This document shows, in pieces, positions 26,679 through 36,040 of a stretch of 64,000 bases of DNA. The translations under genes were made by a program, and so were the position numbers. The notes under the pieces are model-generated. The model ran no database searches and was not told the origin of the DNA. It saw nothing but the letters and a program-made list of their open reading frames with translations. Location of the stretch: positions 1 to 64,000 of the forward strand of contig NZ_OLMK01000042.1 in assembly GCF_900290235.1 (NCBI RefSeq), read 5' to 3'. The DNA comes from Streptomyces sp. MA5143a (GTDB lineage Bacteria > Actinomycetota > Actinomycetes > Streptomycetales > Streptomycetaceae). Numbering within the stretch: the stretch's first letter is position 1; each line of letters starts with the position of its first letter.

Positions 26679-26707
26679 TTGTACCCAATTGAATTGTGTG
26701 CTCTACT
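26679..26707 (+). promoter_or_regulatory. ohr promoter with OhrR operator
   Basis: A -35-like TTGTAC (26679-26684), a 17-bp gap and a -10-like TCTACT (26702-26707) precede the ohr ATG at 26776. The palindrome CAATT-G-AATTG (26686-26696) fills the spacer, so OhrR bound there would block polymerase. The AT-rich palindrome stands out in GC-rich DNA and matches the AATT-type core of known OhrR sites. Confidence 0.7.
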
Positions 26708-26775
26708 TGAGGCCGTGCACGGCGGTCGGACGGATCGCCGGACGTGACGTGAACTGTGAAAGGGATGGGTTTCCC

Positions 26776-27189
26776 ATGGACGCGCTCTACACCGCTGTCG
26801 CCACCGCCACCCACGGCCGCGAGGGCCGCGCCGTCACCAACGACGGCAAGCTCGACCTCGACCTGGCCCTCCCGGTGGAGCTGGGCGGCAACGGCCAGGG
26901 CACCAACCCGGAGCAGCTGTTCGCCGCGGGCTACGCCGCCTGCTTCGCCAGCGCCCTCGGCCTGGTCGGCCGCGCCGCCAAGGTCGACGTCAGCGAGGCC
27001 GCCGTGACCGCCGAGGTCGGCATAGGCAAGCAGGGCGAGGGCTTCGCCCTCAAGGCCACCCTCCGCGTCGAGCTCCCCGACAGCGTCGACGAGGCCACCG
27101 GCCGCAAGCTCGTCGAGCAGGCCCACCAGGTCTGCCCCTACTCCAACGCCACGCGCAACAACATCCCGGTCGAGCTCGTCATCGAGTAA
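26776..27189 (+). CDS. ohr: Organic hydroperoxide resistance protein (Ohr peroxidase)
   Basis: A 137-aa OsmC/Ohr-family thiol peroxidase that reduces organic (fatty acid) hydroperoxides in the cytoplasm. Both redox cysteines are present: C56 in YAACFASAL and C120 in QVCPYSNATRNN, the latter motif being diagnostic for Ohr rather than OsmC. It begins MDALYTAVATATHGREG, and the length is typical. The ATG at 26776 lies downstream of an AAGGGA site. It is controlled by the divergent ohrR through the palindrome in between. It is embedded in the glycopolymer block but functionally separate. Confidence 0.96.
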   Translation: MDALYTAVATATHGREGRAVTNDGKLDLDLALPVELGGNGQGTNPEQLFAAGYAACFASALGLVGRAAKVDVSEAAVTAEVGIGKQGEGFALKATLRVELPDSVDEATGRKLVEQAHQVCPYSNATRNNIPVELVIE

Positions 27190-27196
27190 CCCGTCG

Positions 27197-27218
27197 CCGC
27201 GCGGGCCGTCGCGCGCGG
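27197..27218. terminator. Hairpin between convergent ohr and membrane-protein genes
   Basis: Stem CCGCGCG (27197-27203) pairs with CGCGCGG (27212-27218) around an 8-base loop, 7 bp after the ohr stop and 18 bp before the stop of the opposing gene. Confidence 0.5.
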
Positions 27219-27235
27219 ATCGCCCCGCACCCCCC

Positions 27236-28852
27236 CTACGGAGCGATCCGCGCCAGCACCTCCCCGGTCCGCGGACTGAAGTCGACGACCACCGCCTCCT
27301 CCGGAGCCCTGCGCCACCGGGTGAGCAGCAGCCACCGCACCCCGTACCGCCGGGCGATCTCCCCGCGCTCCGCGCGCGTGGCCGCCGGGTCGAGATACGC
27401 CCGGACGTCCGCGTGCCGCCGCCCGCGCTCCGCCTCGTCCAGCGCCGGATCGGGCCAGGTGGGCGCCGCCAGGTTCACCCCGTACCCGGCCATCGTGTGC
27501 CCCGCGTAGTACCCGTCGGTGATCAGCACCTCGCCCGCGCCCACATGCCGCGCCGCCCACGCGTACTCCGGCCAGCGCGGCGGCTGCTCGAAACCGACCG
27601 GGTCCAGCGACCGGGGGACCACCGCCCCCGCCTGCACGGTCAGGAACCCCACGCAGACCCCCGCCGCGGCCACCGCGCCCAGCACCCGCCGCCCCCACCC
27701 CCACGGCCGGGGCGCCGCCAGCTCCACCGCCAGGGCGAACTGCGCGGGCACCGCGGCGAGCCCCAGGATCCGGCCGCACGTGTAGTGGCCGCTGAACCAG
27801 CCGTACGCCACCACCAGGCACTGCGCCCCGAACATCAGCACCAGCGGATCCCGCGGCGATCGGCGCGCCCGCGCCCACAGCGCCGGCAGCCCCAGCAGCG
27901 CCAGCCACAGATGCCCGCCCATGTCCGTGTACAGCAGCCGGTGCGTGCCGTCCACGCCGGTGTTCCCGGCCGACGACAGGACGCTGTGGTACGGCCACAC
28001 CCCCACGACCGCCAGGGCGACCGCGCCCGTCAGCGCCCAACGCCCCACCACCGGCCCCCACCAGCCGTGCTGCCACGCCGCCACCACGGCGACGGCCCCG
28101 GCCGGCGCTGCCACGGCCGTGATCGGGTGCGACAGCACGATCAGCCCGTACAGCGCGCCCAGTCCCGCGTACGCCCAGGCGCTCCCCAGGCCGCTCGGGC
28201 CGACGTACCGCACCCCGCGCGGCAGACCGCCGCCCCGCGCGCGTGCACCCGTCCACGCCCACGCCCAGAACGTCAGACCGATCGCGAACGTCGACGGATG
28301 GCCGAGGTTCGTCGTCATCGACATCAGCCCGAGGTAGCCGCTCCACACGATCCGCTCGGTGCCCCACAGCACCGTCATGAACAGCAGCGCGAGGACCGGC
28401 GCCCACGGCCGGGGCGTCAGCACCCGCACGAACCGGCCGACCCCGGTGAGCAGCACCAGCAGGTTCAGCGGCCCGGCCATCCTCACCAGCGCCCAGCCGC
28501 TCAGGCCGGTCAGCCGGGCGAGGGCACCCTGGACGACCGCGTAGGGGGAGTAGTACGGGCTGCCCGCGCCCGGCAGGTCCGCCGTCGGATGGGCCGGGTG
28601 CCACAGATCCCAGCGGAGGCGCTCGATCACCGCCGCGTGCTGGCCGGTGTCGCAGCACAGCGGCACCCGCCAGTACGCCAGGGTCATCACCAGCCAGAAC
28701 AGCCCGCCCAGCACGACGTACGGGCTCGGCCGTCGGGTCAGACGGGTGCGGCCGCCGCGCAGCGCGGTGGCACCGAGTGCGCCACGGAGCCGGCGGCGCC
28801 GGGGGCGGGCGCCGCCGTCCAGGGAGACGGAACCAGATCCGGTGTAGGGCAT
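27236..28852 (-). CDS. Polytopic membrane protein, GT-C glycosyltransferase-like
   Basis: A 538-aa protein. The cytoplasmic N-terminus (1-45) is Arg-rich, followed by about ten to eleven helices. A first outer loop after VTLAYWRVPLCCDTGQHAAV carries acidic residues at the place where GT-C enzymes keep their catalytic Asp. The C-terminal 110 aa (from SLDPVGFEQPPRWPEY) form a soluble outer domain. The family cannot be named with certainty, but the architecture fits a lipid-linked sugar transferase of envelope polymers. It lies 31 bp downstream of the two-domain polymerase gene at 28884-31097 and is probably co-transcribed with it. Confidence 0.82.
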   Translation of the reverse strand: MPYTGSGSVSLDGGARPRRRRLRGALGATALRGGRTRLTRRPSPYVVLGGLFWLVMTLAYWRVPLCCDTGQHAAVIERLRWDLWHPAHPTADLPGAGSPYYSPYAVVQGALARLTGLSGWALVRMAGPLNLLVLLTGVGRFVRVLTPRPWAPVLALLFMTVLWGTERIVWSGYLGLMSMTTNLGHPSTFAIGLTFWAWAWTGARARGGGLPRGVRYVGPSGLGSAWAYAGLGALYGLIVLSHPITAVAAPAGAVAVVAAWQHGWWGPVVGRWALTGAVALAVVGVWPYHSVLSSAGNTGVDGTHRLLYTDMGGHLWLALLGLPALWARARRSPRDPLVLMFGAQCLVVAYGWFSGHYTCGRILGLAAVPAQFALAVELAAPRPWGWGRRVLGAVAAAGVCVGFLTVQAGAVVPRSLDPVGFEQPPRWPEYAWAARHVGAGEVLITDGYYAGHTMAGYGVNLAAPTWPDPALDEAERGRRHADVRAYLDPAATRAERGEIARRYGVRWLLLTRWRRAPEEAVVVDFSPRTGEVLARIAP

Positions 28853-28883
28853 TTGCCGTCCCTTCCCGGATCAGGTCATCCGC

Positions 28884-31097
28884 TTAGCTGGCCGTCACCA
28901 CATCGAGTGAAGCGCGCGGAGTGGGCACCGTCGCCACCGCCTCACCCAGCATCAGTGTCCGCACCACCCGCTCGGCGGCCTTCCCGTCGTCGAACTCGCA
29001 GTACCGCTCCCGGAACGCCGCCCGCAGCCGCGCCGACTCCGCGTCCCGCCACTGCCCCGAGTCGAACAACCGGGCAAGCTCACGGTACGAACGGGACACA
29101 TGGCCGGGGCCCTCGGCCGTCATGTCGAGGTACGCGCCCCGGCTCGCCGTGAACGCCCCCCAGTCGTCCGCGTGGATCACGATCGGCCGGTCCAGGTTGG
29201 CGTAGTCGAACATCAGGGCCGAGTAGTCCGTGACCAGGGCGTCGGAGGCGAGCATCACCTCCTCGACGTGCGGCTCGTCCGTCGCGTCCACCAGCACGCC
29301 CCGCCGGTGCAGCTCCGCGAGCCCGAACCCGCGCGCCGGCCCGTCCGCGAGCGACGGATGCAGCCGTACGACGAGGGTGTGACGCTCGCCCAGGCTCCGG
29401 CGCAGGTCCTCCGCGAACCGGGCCAGGTCGAACCGCTCGACGTGCCCGCCCCGCCGGTAGTCGCGCGGCGAGGGCGCGTACAGCACGACCGTGTGGTCCG
29501 CCGGGACGCCGAGGCGCTCCCGGACCGCCGCGCCGCTGTCCGGCCCGGCGTTCACCAGTACGTCGTTGCGCGGGCTGCCGGTGCGCAGCGACACGAAACC
29601 GCACGGGTACGCCCTGCTCCACACCAGCTCCGAGTGCCGGTTGGCGACCAGGCTGTAGTCCCAGCGGTCGGCCCGGCGCAGCATCCGCGGCACGTCCACC
29701 CCGAGCCGTGCCCCCGGCTTGTGCGGCAGACCGGCGGCCATGAACTTCAGGGGCGTGCCCTGATGGGTGTGGATGTACACGCTGCCCGGCCGTCTGCGCG
29801 GGGTGGACGGCCAGTTCACGTTGTTGACGAAGTACGTGGCCCGCGAGGCCAGCCGCAGGAACTCGGGCGAGCCCGGCGTCACGTACTCGACGTCCACGGG
29901 CAGCGTCCCCACGAGCTCGGGCCGCACCACCCACACGCCCCGGACGTGCGGGGCCAGCTCACGCGCGGCCCGGTAGACCGCCGCCGGGTCACCGAGCAGG
30001 CCCCGGTGCGAGAACGCCGAGTACAGCGCGAGCCGCGGGTCCAGCGGCAGCCGCTCGTGCACCAGCGACCGGCCCCGCCGGATCCGCTCGGCACCCGCCG
30101 CCCGTACCCGCTCCCCGCGCGCGGTCAGTGCCGTACGGAGCCGGGCCGCCTGCCGCCGGACCCGGCAGGCCGCCCAACTGCCCTCCAGGACCCGGAACTC
30201 GGGAGCCACCGGCACCTCGTCCGGCGTGCGGTACTTCTGGTACAGCCCCGCCGTCCGCCGGAAGAACTCGCCCTTGTCCCGCGCCGGCACCCGGTCCGGC
30301 TTGGCGAGGATGTCCAGGCAGTGCTCCGCCATCTTGTGCCGCAGGAACGGCCGCCAGCGCGCCAGCTCCGGCCGCGCGTCCAGGAACGTGAAGACCCGCT
30401 CGTACTGGTCGTGCACATCGAAGTGCCGGCGGCTCGTGGTGGACAGGATGTTGCCCTGCCGCCGCTGCCGGTACGCCACGCAGATCCGGTCCAGGGCCGC
30501 GATCCGCCGAGCGCTCAGCAGCACCGGGAACGTCCACGGCGTGTCCTCGTAGTAGCCCGGCGGGAACCGGAAGCCGTGCGCCTCCACGAACTCCCGCCGG
30601 TACGCCTTGTTCCACACCACCATCAGCAGTTCGAGGATCTCCGGGTGCTCGGCGACCGTGAACGTGCCGGCCCCGACGTCCTTCAGCACATGCGCGAGGG
30701 AGTTGCGGCGCGTGCCGCCCCACCCGTACGTGCGGGCGTAGTCGAAGACCAGCACATCGGGGTCGCCGGCCTCGTCGAGCCGGTCCGCCAGCGCGCGCAG
30801 GGCACCCGGGGTGAAGGTGTCGTCGCTGTCGAGGAACAGGACGAAGTCCCCGGTGGCGTACGGCAGCCCCGCGTTGCGGGCGCGTCCGAGGCCCACGTTC
30901 GCAGGCAGGTGCAGCACCCGCACGCGCGGGTCGCGGGCGGCGTACGCGTCGAGGATGTCGCCGCTGCCGTCCGGCGAGCAGTCGTCGACGGCGATGACCT
31001 CCAGGTCCCGGTACGACTGCTCCAGCACCGAGTCGAGGCACTCGCGCAGGAAGCCCCGGACCTTGAACACGGGGACGATGACACTGAAGCGGGGCAT
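28884..31097 (-). CDS. Two-domain GT2 / CDP-glycerol glycerophosphotransferase (TagF-like), copy B
   Basis: A 737-aa protein. The GT2 domain is at about 1-230 (MPRFSVIVPVFK, VIAVDDCSPDGSGDIL, VLFLDSDDTF). The TagB/TagF-like polymerase domain is at about 390-720 (YIHTHQGTPLKFM, RTGSPRNDVL, LYAPSPRDYRRG, ALVTDYSALMFDYANLDRPI). The first histidine motif reads THQGTPLK where the sister copies have TWHGS or TRHGT, so the His is shifted by one position (THQ). The ATG at 31097 follows AAAGGA. It is adjacent to and co-oriented with a homologue at 31273-33537, so the pair probably arose by duplication and may make alternating units of one polymer. Confidence 0.92.
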   Translation of the reverse strand: MPRFSVIVPVFKVRGFLRECLDSVLEQSYRDLEVIAVDDCSPDGSGDILDAYAARDPRVRVLHLPANVGLGRARNAGLPYATGDFVLFLDSDDTFTPGALRALADRLDEAGDPDVLVFDYARTYGWGGTRRNSLAHVLKDVGAGTFTVAEHPEILELLMVVWNKAYRREFVEAHGFRFPPGYYEDTPWTFPVLLSARRIAALDRICVAYRQRRQGNILSTTSRRHFDVHDQYERVFTFLDARPELARWRPFLRHKMAEHCLDILAKPDRVPARDKGEFFRRTAGLYQKYRTPDEVPVAPEFRVLEGSWAACRVRRQAARLRTALTARGERVRAAGAERIRRGRSLVHERLPLDPRLALYSAFSHRGLLGDPAAVYRAARELAPHVRGVWVVRPELVGTLPVDVEYVTPGSPEFLRLASRATYFVNNVNWPSTPRRRPGSVYIHTHQGTPLKFMAAGLPHKPGARLGVDVPRMLRRADRWDYSLVANRHSELVWSRAYPCGFVSLRTGSPRNDVLVNAGPDSGAAVRERLGVPADHTVVLYAPSPRDYRRGGHVERFDLARFAEDLRRSLGERHTLVVRLHPSLADGPARGFGLAELHRRGVLVDATDEPHVEEVMLASDALVTDYSALMFDYANLDRPIVIHADDWGAFTASRGAYLDMTAEGPGHVSRSYRELARLFDSGQWRDAESARLRAAFRERYCEFDDGKAAERVVRTLMLGEAVATVPTPRASLDVVTAS

Positions 31098-31174
31098 TCT
31101 GTCCTTTCGGGTCGGGGCGCCTGGTGGGTGGGGGCCGGGGGTGCGTGGGCGGCCGCGGGTGGGTGGGGGTTGTT

Positions 31175-31195
31175 CGCGCAGTTCCCCGCGCCCCT
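31175..31195 (+). repeat. Dispersed intergenic repeat, copy 2
   Basis: Same 21-base element as at 15804, here in the 175-bp gap between the two tandem polymerase genes. It is followed by AAAAGCGACCGGGGCTGCG, which also appears, inverted, next to the copy at 45514. The repeated unit is therefore longer than the 21-base core. Confidence 0.75.
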
Positions 31196-31272
31196 GAAAA
31201 GCGACCGGGGCTGCGCCCCGTGCGCGACCAGCCCCCACCCACCCGCACTCGCCGACGCACCGGACGTGGCCC

Positions 31273-33537
31273 TTACGGGCGCGAGGGGTCGTCCATCCCC
31301 GGTACGGACGCCAGGGGCGAGGTGTCGCGGCCGGCCGTCGCCGACGGCGCGGGCCGGCGGTCGTCGAGCGGCACGATCGGCGGGACCTCCGCCTCCCCGA
31401 GCACGACCCGCCGTACCACCCGCTCCGCCGCCCTCCCGTCGTCGAACTGGCAGAACCGCTGACGGAACGCCGCCCGCAGCTGCGCCGACCGCGACCCCCG
31501 CCAGTGGCCCGTCGCGAAGATGTCGATCAGCTCGTCCTCACTGCGCGCCACCGCGCCCGGCGGGAACGACCGCAGGTCGAAGTAGGTCCCCCGCGCCGCC
31601 TCGTACGCCTCCCAGTCCTCCGCGTGGATCACGATCGGCCGGTCGAGGGCGGCGTAGTCGAACATCAGGGACGAGTAGTCCGTGACGAGCGCGTCGGACG
31701 CCAGACACAGACCCTCGACGCTCGGATACCCGGTGACGTCCAGCAGCCGCCCGTGCGCGAGGTCCGTCAGCGGCGCGTCGTACGCGTGGTGCGCGCGGGC
31801 GAGGACCACGAAGCGCGGCCCGAGCTTGCGCAGCACCCGCTCCAGGTCCAGGTGGGCGCGCTGCGAGTGGCGGTAGTCGCGGTGCGTGGGGGCGTACAGC
31901 AGGGCGACCGCGCCCTCCGGGATCCCGAGGTGCTCGCGGATCCGCGCCACATCCGCGGAGGTGGCCCGCAGCAGCACGTCGTTGCGCGGCGCGCCGTACT
32001 CGAGAGTCGTGTACGGGGAGGGGTGGACCCGCTCCCAGACCAGCGTGGAGTGGCGGTTGCCGGACAGGACGTAGTCCCACTGGTCGCTGCCCCGCAGCGC
32101 CGCCTCGAAGTCCGTGTCGCGCGCGGCCGCCGGACGGTCTTGGAGGTCGAGCCCCATGTGCTTGAGCGGGGTGCCGTGCCGGGTCTGCACCAGCACCTGC
32201 CCGTCCCGCTTGACCAGCCGCCGGTCGAAGTCGACGTTGCTGACGAGGTACCTGGAGCGGGCCAGCGCCGTCCAGTACGCCATCGAGCCGGGCCGCACCC
32301 GCCGGGTGGCCACCGGCAGGGTGTGGTGGTGCTCCGGCCGGGCCACCCACGAGGTGCGCATGCCCGGCACGAACGTGCGGAACGCGTTCTCCAGTGCCGC
32401 CGGGTCGCACTCGTAGCCACGGCCGTCGTACGCGGCGAACACCGCCCGGTCGGCCCGCAGCGGCAGCAGCCGCTGGACGCGGTAGTGCAGGCGGAGCCCA
32501 CCGCCCCGGACCAGCCGGCCCAGGCCCCGCGCCAGCCCGGCCGCGCCCCGGCCCGCGCGGGCCGTCGCCCACAGCGCCCCGTACAGACGGGGGCTGCCCA
32601 GCCGCAGCAGCAGATGCCGGAGCCGCGCGCGGGCGCGCAGTGGGGCGCCCGGGGCGCGGTAGCGGGCGCAGTACGCGCGGACGGTGCGCAGGAACTCGGC
32701 GCGCGCGGCGCGCGGGAGCCGGTCGCGCCGGGAGAACACCGCGGTGAGGTGGTCGACCATGCGGCGGAACAGCAGCGGACGCCACACGGCCAGTTCCGGC
32801 CGCTCGGCGACGTACGCGAACAGCCGGTCGAACTGCTCGAACACGTCGAAGTGCGCGCGGGTGGTCCGGTCGAGGAGACCACCGTGGCGGCGCCTGCGGA
32901 CATGGACGCAGACCCGGTCGAGCGTGGCGACGGACCGGGCGGCCATCAGCACCTGGTACGTCCACACCGTGTCCTCGTGGATCCCGGGTGGGAAACGGAA
33001 GCCGTGGTCCTCCACGAACTCCCGCCGGTACGCCTTGTTCCACGCGGCCGGGCGGACGTTCAGCAGACCCGGGCGGTCGTCGAGGCGGAACGGGGCGGAG
33101 CCCGCCTCGGTGAGCCGCTGGTCGTGGGCGGCGCGGACGGGCAGCCCCGCCCAGGTCGTACCGGCGAAGTCATGGACGAGGACGTCCGGTTCGCCGGTCT
33201 CCTTGACGCGGTCGGCGATCGACTGGAGCGCGTCCGGTGCGAGGGTGTCGTCGCCGTCGAGGAAGAGGAGGTAGTCGCCCCTGGCGAGCTCCATCCCCTG
33301 GTTGCGGGCGGCACCCGGACCGGCGTTCTCCCGCAGCCGTACGGGGCGTCGGACGCGGGGGTCACGGGCCGCGAACTCGTCGGCGATCGCCCCGCAGCCG
33401 TCGGGGGAGGCGTCGTCGACGACGATCAGTTCGAGGTCGGTGAAGGACTGGGACAGCACGGAATCCAGGCATTCGTGCAAGTACGCCTGAACCTTGTACG
33501 CGGGGACGATGACACTGAACCTGGGCAAGGGGGACAT
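31273..33537 (-). CDS. Two-domain GT2 / CDP-glycerol glycerophosphotransferase (TagF-like), copy C
   Basis: A 754-aa protein with the same plan as its neighbour. The GT2 domain has PRFSVIVPAYK, LIVVDDASPDGCG and LLFLDGDDTL, with Gly in place of Ser in the DxD motif. The polymerase domain has VQTRHGTPLKHMG, EYGAPRNDVL, LYAPTHRDYRHS and ALVTDYSSLMFDYAALDRPI. The acyl-carrier-like tail is absent, and the C-terminus is acidic and Pro-rich. It likely extends a polyol-phosphate chain, using CDP-activated units, on the cytoplasmic side before ABC export. The ATG at 33537 is the first in frame. It is the first gene of the run 33537-27236. Confidence 0.92.
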   Translation of the reverse strand: MSPLPRFSVIVPAYKVQAYLHECLDSVLSQSFTDLELIVVDDASPDGCGAIADEFAARDPRVRRPVRLRENAGPGAARNQGMELARGDYLLFLDGDDTLAPDALQSIADRVKETGEPDVLVHDFAGTTWAGLPVRAAHDQRLTEAGSAPFRLDDRPGLLNVRPAAWNKAYRREFVEDHGFRFPPGIHEDTVWTYQVLMAARSVATLDRVCVHVRRRRHGGLLDRTTRAHFDVFEQFDRLFAYVAERPELAVWRPLLFRRMVDHLTAVFSRRDRLPRAARAEFLRTVRAYCARYRAPGAPLRARARLRHLLLRLGSPRLYGALWATARAGRGAAGLARGLGRLVRGGGLRLHYRVQRLLPLRADRAVFAAYDGRGYECDPAALENAFRTFVPGMRTSWVARPEHHHTLPVATRRVRPGSMAYWTALARSRYLVSNVDFDRRLVKRDGQVLVQTRHGTPLKHMGLDLQDRPAAARDTDFEAALRGSDQWDYVLSGNRHSTLVWERVHPSPYTTLEYGAPRNDVLLRATSADVARIREHLGIPEGAVALLYAPTHRDYRHSQRAHLDLERVLRKLGPRFVVLARAHHAYDAPLTDLAHGRLLDVTGYPSVEGLCLASDALVTDYSSLMFDYAALDRPIVIHAEDWEAYEAARGTYFDLRSFPPGAVARSEDELIDIFATGHWRGSRSAQLRAAFRQRFCQFDDGRAAERVVRRVVLGEAEVPPIVPLDDRRPAPSATAGRDTSPLASVPGMDDPSRP

Positions 33538-33756
33538 CCATGGGTCGGCGCGGTCATACTGCCCGGAAACGGCCGATGGGATGATTTGGTTACGGTCCGT
33601 GTTCCATACGGGGGAATCCGCGGGGGTGGGGGGCGCGTCGGTGCGAACGGGTTGTGCGTCGTCTTTCGGCTGCGGCTGAGTGGGGGTTGTTCGCCCCCAC
33701 CCACCCGTAGCCGCCGACGAACCCCCTGGCCCCCCACTCCTGACGCGTCCGGCCCT

Positions 33757-34680
33757 CTACTTCACCGCCCCCGCCATCACCCCCGACACGAACTGCTTCT
33801 GGAACGCGAAGAACACGGCCAGCGGGATCACCATCGAGATGAACGCGCCCGGCGCGAGCACCTCGATGTTGCTGCCGAACTGCCGTACCTGCTGCTGGAG
33901 CGCCACCGTCAGCGGCTGGGAGCCGGAGCTGGAGAAGACCAGCGCGACCAGCATGTCGTTCCAGACCCAGAGGAACTGGAAGATCCCGAGGGACGCGAGC
34001 GCCGGTGCCGCGAGCGGCAGGACCACCGTCGCGAACAGCCGCACCTCGCCCGCCCCGTCCAGCCGTGCCGCCTCCAGCAGTTCGCGGGGGATCTCCGCGA
34101 AGAAGTTCCGCAGCAGGAAGATCGCGAACGGCAGTCCGAAGCCCACGTGGAACAGGACGACACCGATGATGTCGCCGAAGATCCCGAGGTCCCGGAAGAG
34201 ACCGGACAGCGGGATCAGCGCCACCTGCACCGGCACCACGAGCAGCCCGACCACGACCATGAACCACCAGTCCCGGCCCTTGAAGTCCATCCACGCGAAG
34301 GCGTATCCGGCCATCGCGCCGATCAGGACGACGAGCAGGGTGGCCGGGACCGTGATCCAGACCGTGTTGAACAGCGCGTCGGTGATCCCGTCGTTCTCCA
34401 GGAGCGACTCGTAGCTCCTCGTGGTGAGTTGGGCGGGCGCCGAGAACACCTTCCACCAGCCCGACTCGGCGATGTCGGTCGGGTCGCGGAACGACGACAC
34501 CAGCAGACCGAACGTCGGCACCAGCCAGAACAGCGCCACCAGCAGCAGGAAGACGCGCAGCGCGCCTCCCGCCGCGCCGCTCGCCACCCGGGCGGCGAGC
34601 GAGCGCCTGGCTCGTGGGGGCGCCGCTCCCGCGGGGTTCTTCGGACCCGGCGCGGGGGCCGGGGTTTCGAGGGCGGTCAC
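33757..34680 (-). CDS. Sugar ABC transporter permease (MalG/AglG type)
   Basis: A 307-aa inner-membrane subunit of a carbohydrate importer. It has six helices after a Pro/Ala-rich N-terminus and an EAA loop (ELLEAARLDGAGEVRLFATVVLPL) that docks to an ATPase subunit. It ends ...FQKQFVSGVMAGAVK, the family's typical C-terminus. The GTG start at 34680 overlaps the stop of the other permease by 4 bases. No ATPase gene is present in the operon, so it must use a shared ATPase (MsiK type), as is normal for Streptomyces CUT1 importers. Confidence 0.95.
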   Translation of the reverse strand: MTALETPAPAPGPKNPAGAAPPRARRSLAARVASGAAGGALRVFLLLVALFWLVPTFGLLVSSFRDPTDIAESGWWKVFSAPAQLTTRSYESLLENDGITDALFNTVWITVPATLLVVLIGAMAGYAFAWMDFKGRDWWFMVVVGLLVVPVQVALIPLSGLFRDLGIFGDIIGVVLFHVGFGLPFAIFLLRNFFAEIPRELLEAARLDGAGEVRLFATVVLPLAAPALASLGIFQFLWVWNDMLVALVFSSSGSQPLTVALQQQVRQFGSNIEVLAPGAFISMVIPLAVFFAFQKQFVSGVMAGAVK

Positions 34681-36032
34681 CGCTGGCGCTCCTTCCGCAG
34701 TCGCCGGATGTTGACCCACATCACCGGCAGCACGAGCAGCAGCAGCACCACACCGATCGCGCTGCCCAGACCGAAGTCGCCCCCGCCGCCGTACGACGCC
34801 AAGTAGAGCTGAAGGGCGAGGACGTTGGCCTCGTCCTGGGTCGGCTGCGGCGCGATGATGTAGACGAGGTCGAAGATCTTCATCACGTTGATCATCAGCG
34901 TGACGAGGACGACGACCAGGACCGGCGCGAGCAGGGGCACCGTGATCCGGCGGAACACCTGCCACTCGTTCGCCCCGTCCACCCGCGCCGCCTCCAGCAG
35001 GTTCCGGTCGACACCGGCCAGCCCGGCCGCGATCAGCACCATCGCGAACCCGGCCCACATCCAGACGTACGAGCCGATGACGGCCGGTGTCACCAGGGTC
35101 GGGCCGAGCCAGTCGATGCCGTTGTACGGCGCCGCGAAGTTCGAGCCGGGCAGCCGAAGCCGCGCCCCGTCGGCCGACTCCGGAAGGCGGAACGTGCCGT
35201 CGGCGCCGCTGGTGGCGGTGGCGACGACCTTCCCGTCCTTCACCGCCTCCACCTTGACGCCCTCCAGCGCCTTCTCGCCCCGGTCGACGGCGCCCTTCTC
35301 ACCGCCGCCGCCGAGCCGGAAGTCCAGCCAGACGGTCCCGGTGACACCGTTCCCGGTGGGTGCCTTCGCGTCCTCGGGGTCGCCCGGCAGCCGGTTCGGC
35401 GCGATACCGACGAGCGGCAGCAGTGCCGGGGTGCCCGCGCGGACGGCGCCCTCCGTGGTGAACGATCCGCCGCCGGACGGCCGCAGATCGCTGACCTGGG
35501 CGTTGGGGCGGGCCTTCGGATACACGGACTCGTCGGCGAACACGTCGTGCACGGACGTCACGACCGCGTTCGCGACCCCCTGGTCCGGGTCCTGCTCGTA
35601 GACCAGCCGGAAGATGATGCCCGCGGCCAGCATCGAGATCGCCATCGGCATGAAGACGATCAGCTTGAACGCCGTTCCCCAGCGCACCCGTTCCGTCAGC
35701 ACCGCGAAGATCAGACCGAGCGCGGTGACCAGGGCCGGGGCCACCGCCACCCAGATCGCGGTGTTGCGGACGGCGACGAGGGTGGCGTCGTCGGTGAAGA
35801 TCTCCGCGTAGTTGTCGAGGCCGACGAAGCCCGAGCCGCTCGCGTCGAACAGGCTCCGCCAGACCGAGTACCCGATCGGGTAGACCACGAGCGCGCCGAG
35901 CAGCACCAGCGCGGGCAGCAGGAACAGCACCGCCACCCACAGCCGGGTGCCCGTCACGCTCTTGCGCGGTGCGGCGGGGGGAGTCGGCAGCGCGCCGGCA
36001 CCCCCCGCCGTCTTCGCCACGGCGGACGACAT
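34677..36032 (-). CDS. Sugar ABC transporter permease (MalF/AglF type) with an extra extracytoplasmic domain
   Basis: At 451 aa this is about 150 aa longer than usual for the family. Helices run from 32 to 145. Instead of a short periplasmic loop, residues about 160-310 form a soluble insert. Its second half (about 229-296: GTVWLDFRLGG, ALEGVKVEAVKDGKVVATATSGADGTFRLP) looks like a beta-sandwich of the SdrD_B/carboxypeptidase-regulatory type. The remaining helices and the EAA loop (NLLEAARVDGANEWQVFRRITVPLL) follow. It starts at the ATG at 36032, 8 bases after the solute-binding protein stop, and is coupled to the second permease. The insert could contact the binding protein or the wall. The family assignment is firm, the role of the insert is not. 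Confidence 0.92.
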   Translation of the reverse strand: MSSAVAKTAGGAGALPTPPAAPRKSVTGTRLWVAVLFLLPALVLLGALVVYPIGYSVWRSLFDASGSGFVGLDNYAEIFTDDATLVAVRNTAIWVAVAPALVTALGLIFAVLTERVRWGTAFKLIVFMPMAISMLAAGIIFRLVYEQDPDQGVANAVVTSVHDVFADESVYPKARPNAQVSDLRPSGGGSFTTEGAVRAGTPALLPLVGIAPNRLPGDPEDAKAPTGNGVTGTVWLDFRLGGGGEKGAVDRGEKALEGVKVEAVKDGKVVATATSGADGTFRLPESADGARLRLPGSNFAAPYNGIDWLGPTLVTPAVIGSYVWMWAGFAMVLIAAGLAGVDRNLLEAARVDGANEWQVFRRITVPLLAPVLVVVLVTLMINVMKIFDLVYIIAPQPTQDEANVLALQLYLASYGGGGDFGLGSAIGVVLLLLVLPVMWVNIRRLRKERQR

Positions 36033-36040
36033 GACGGGCG

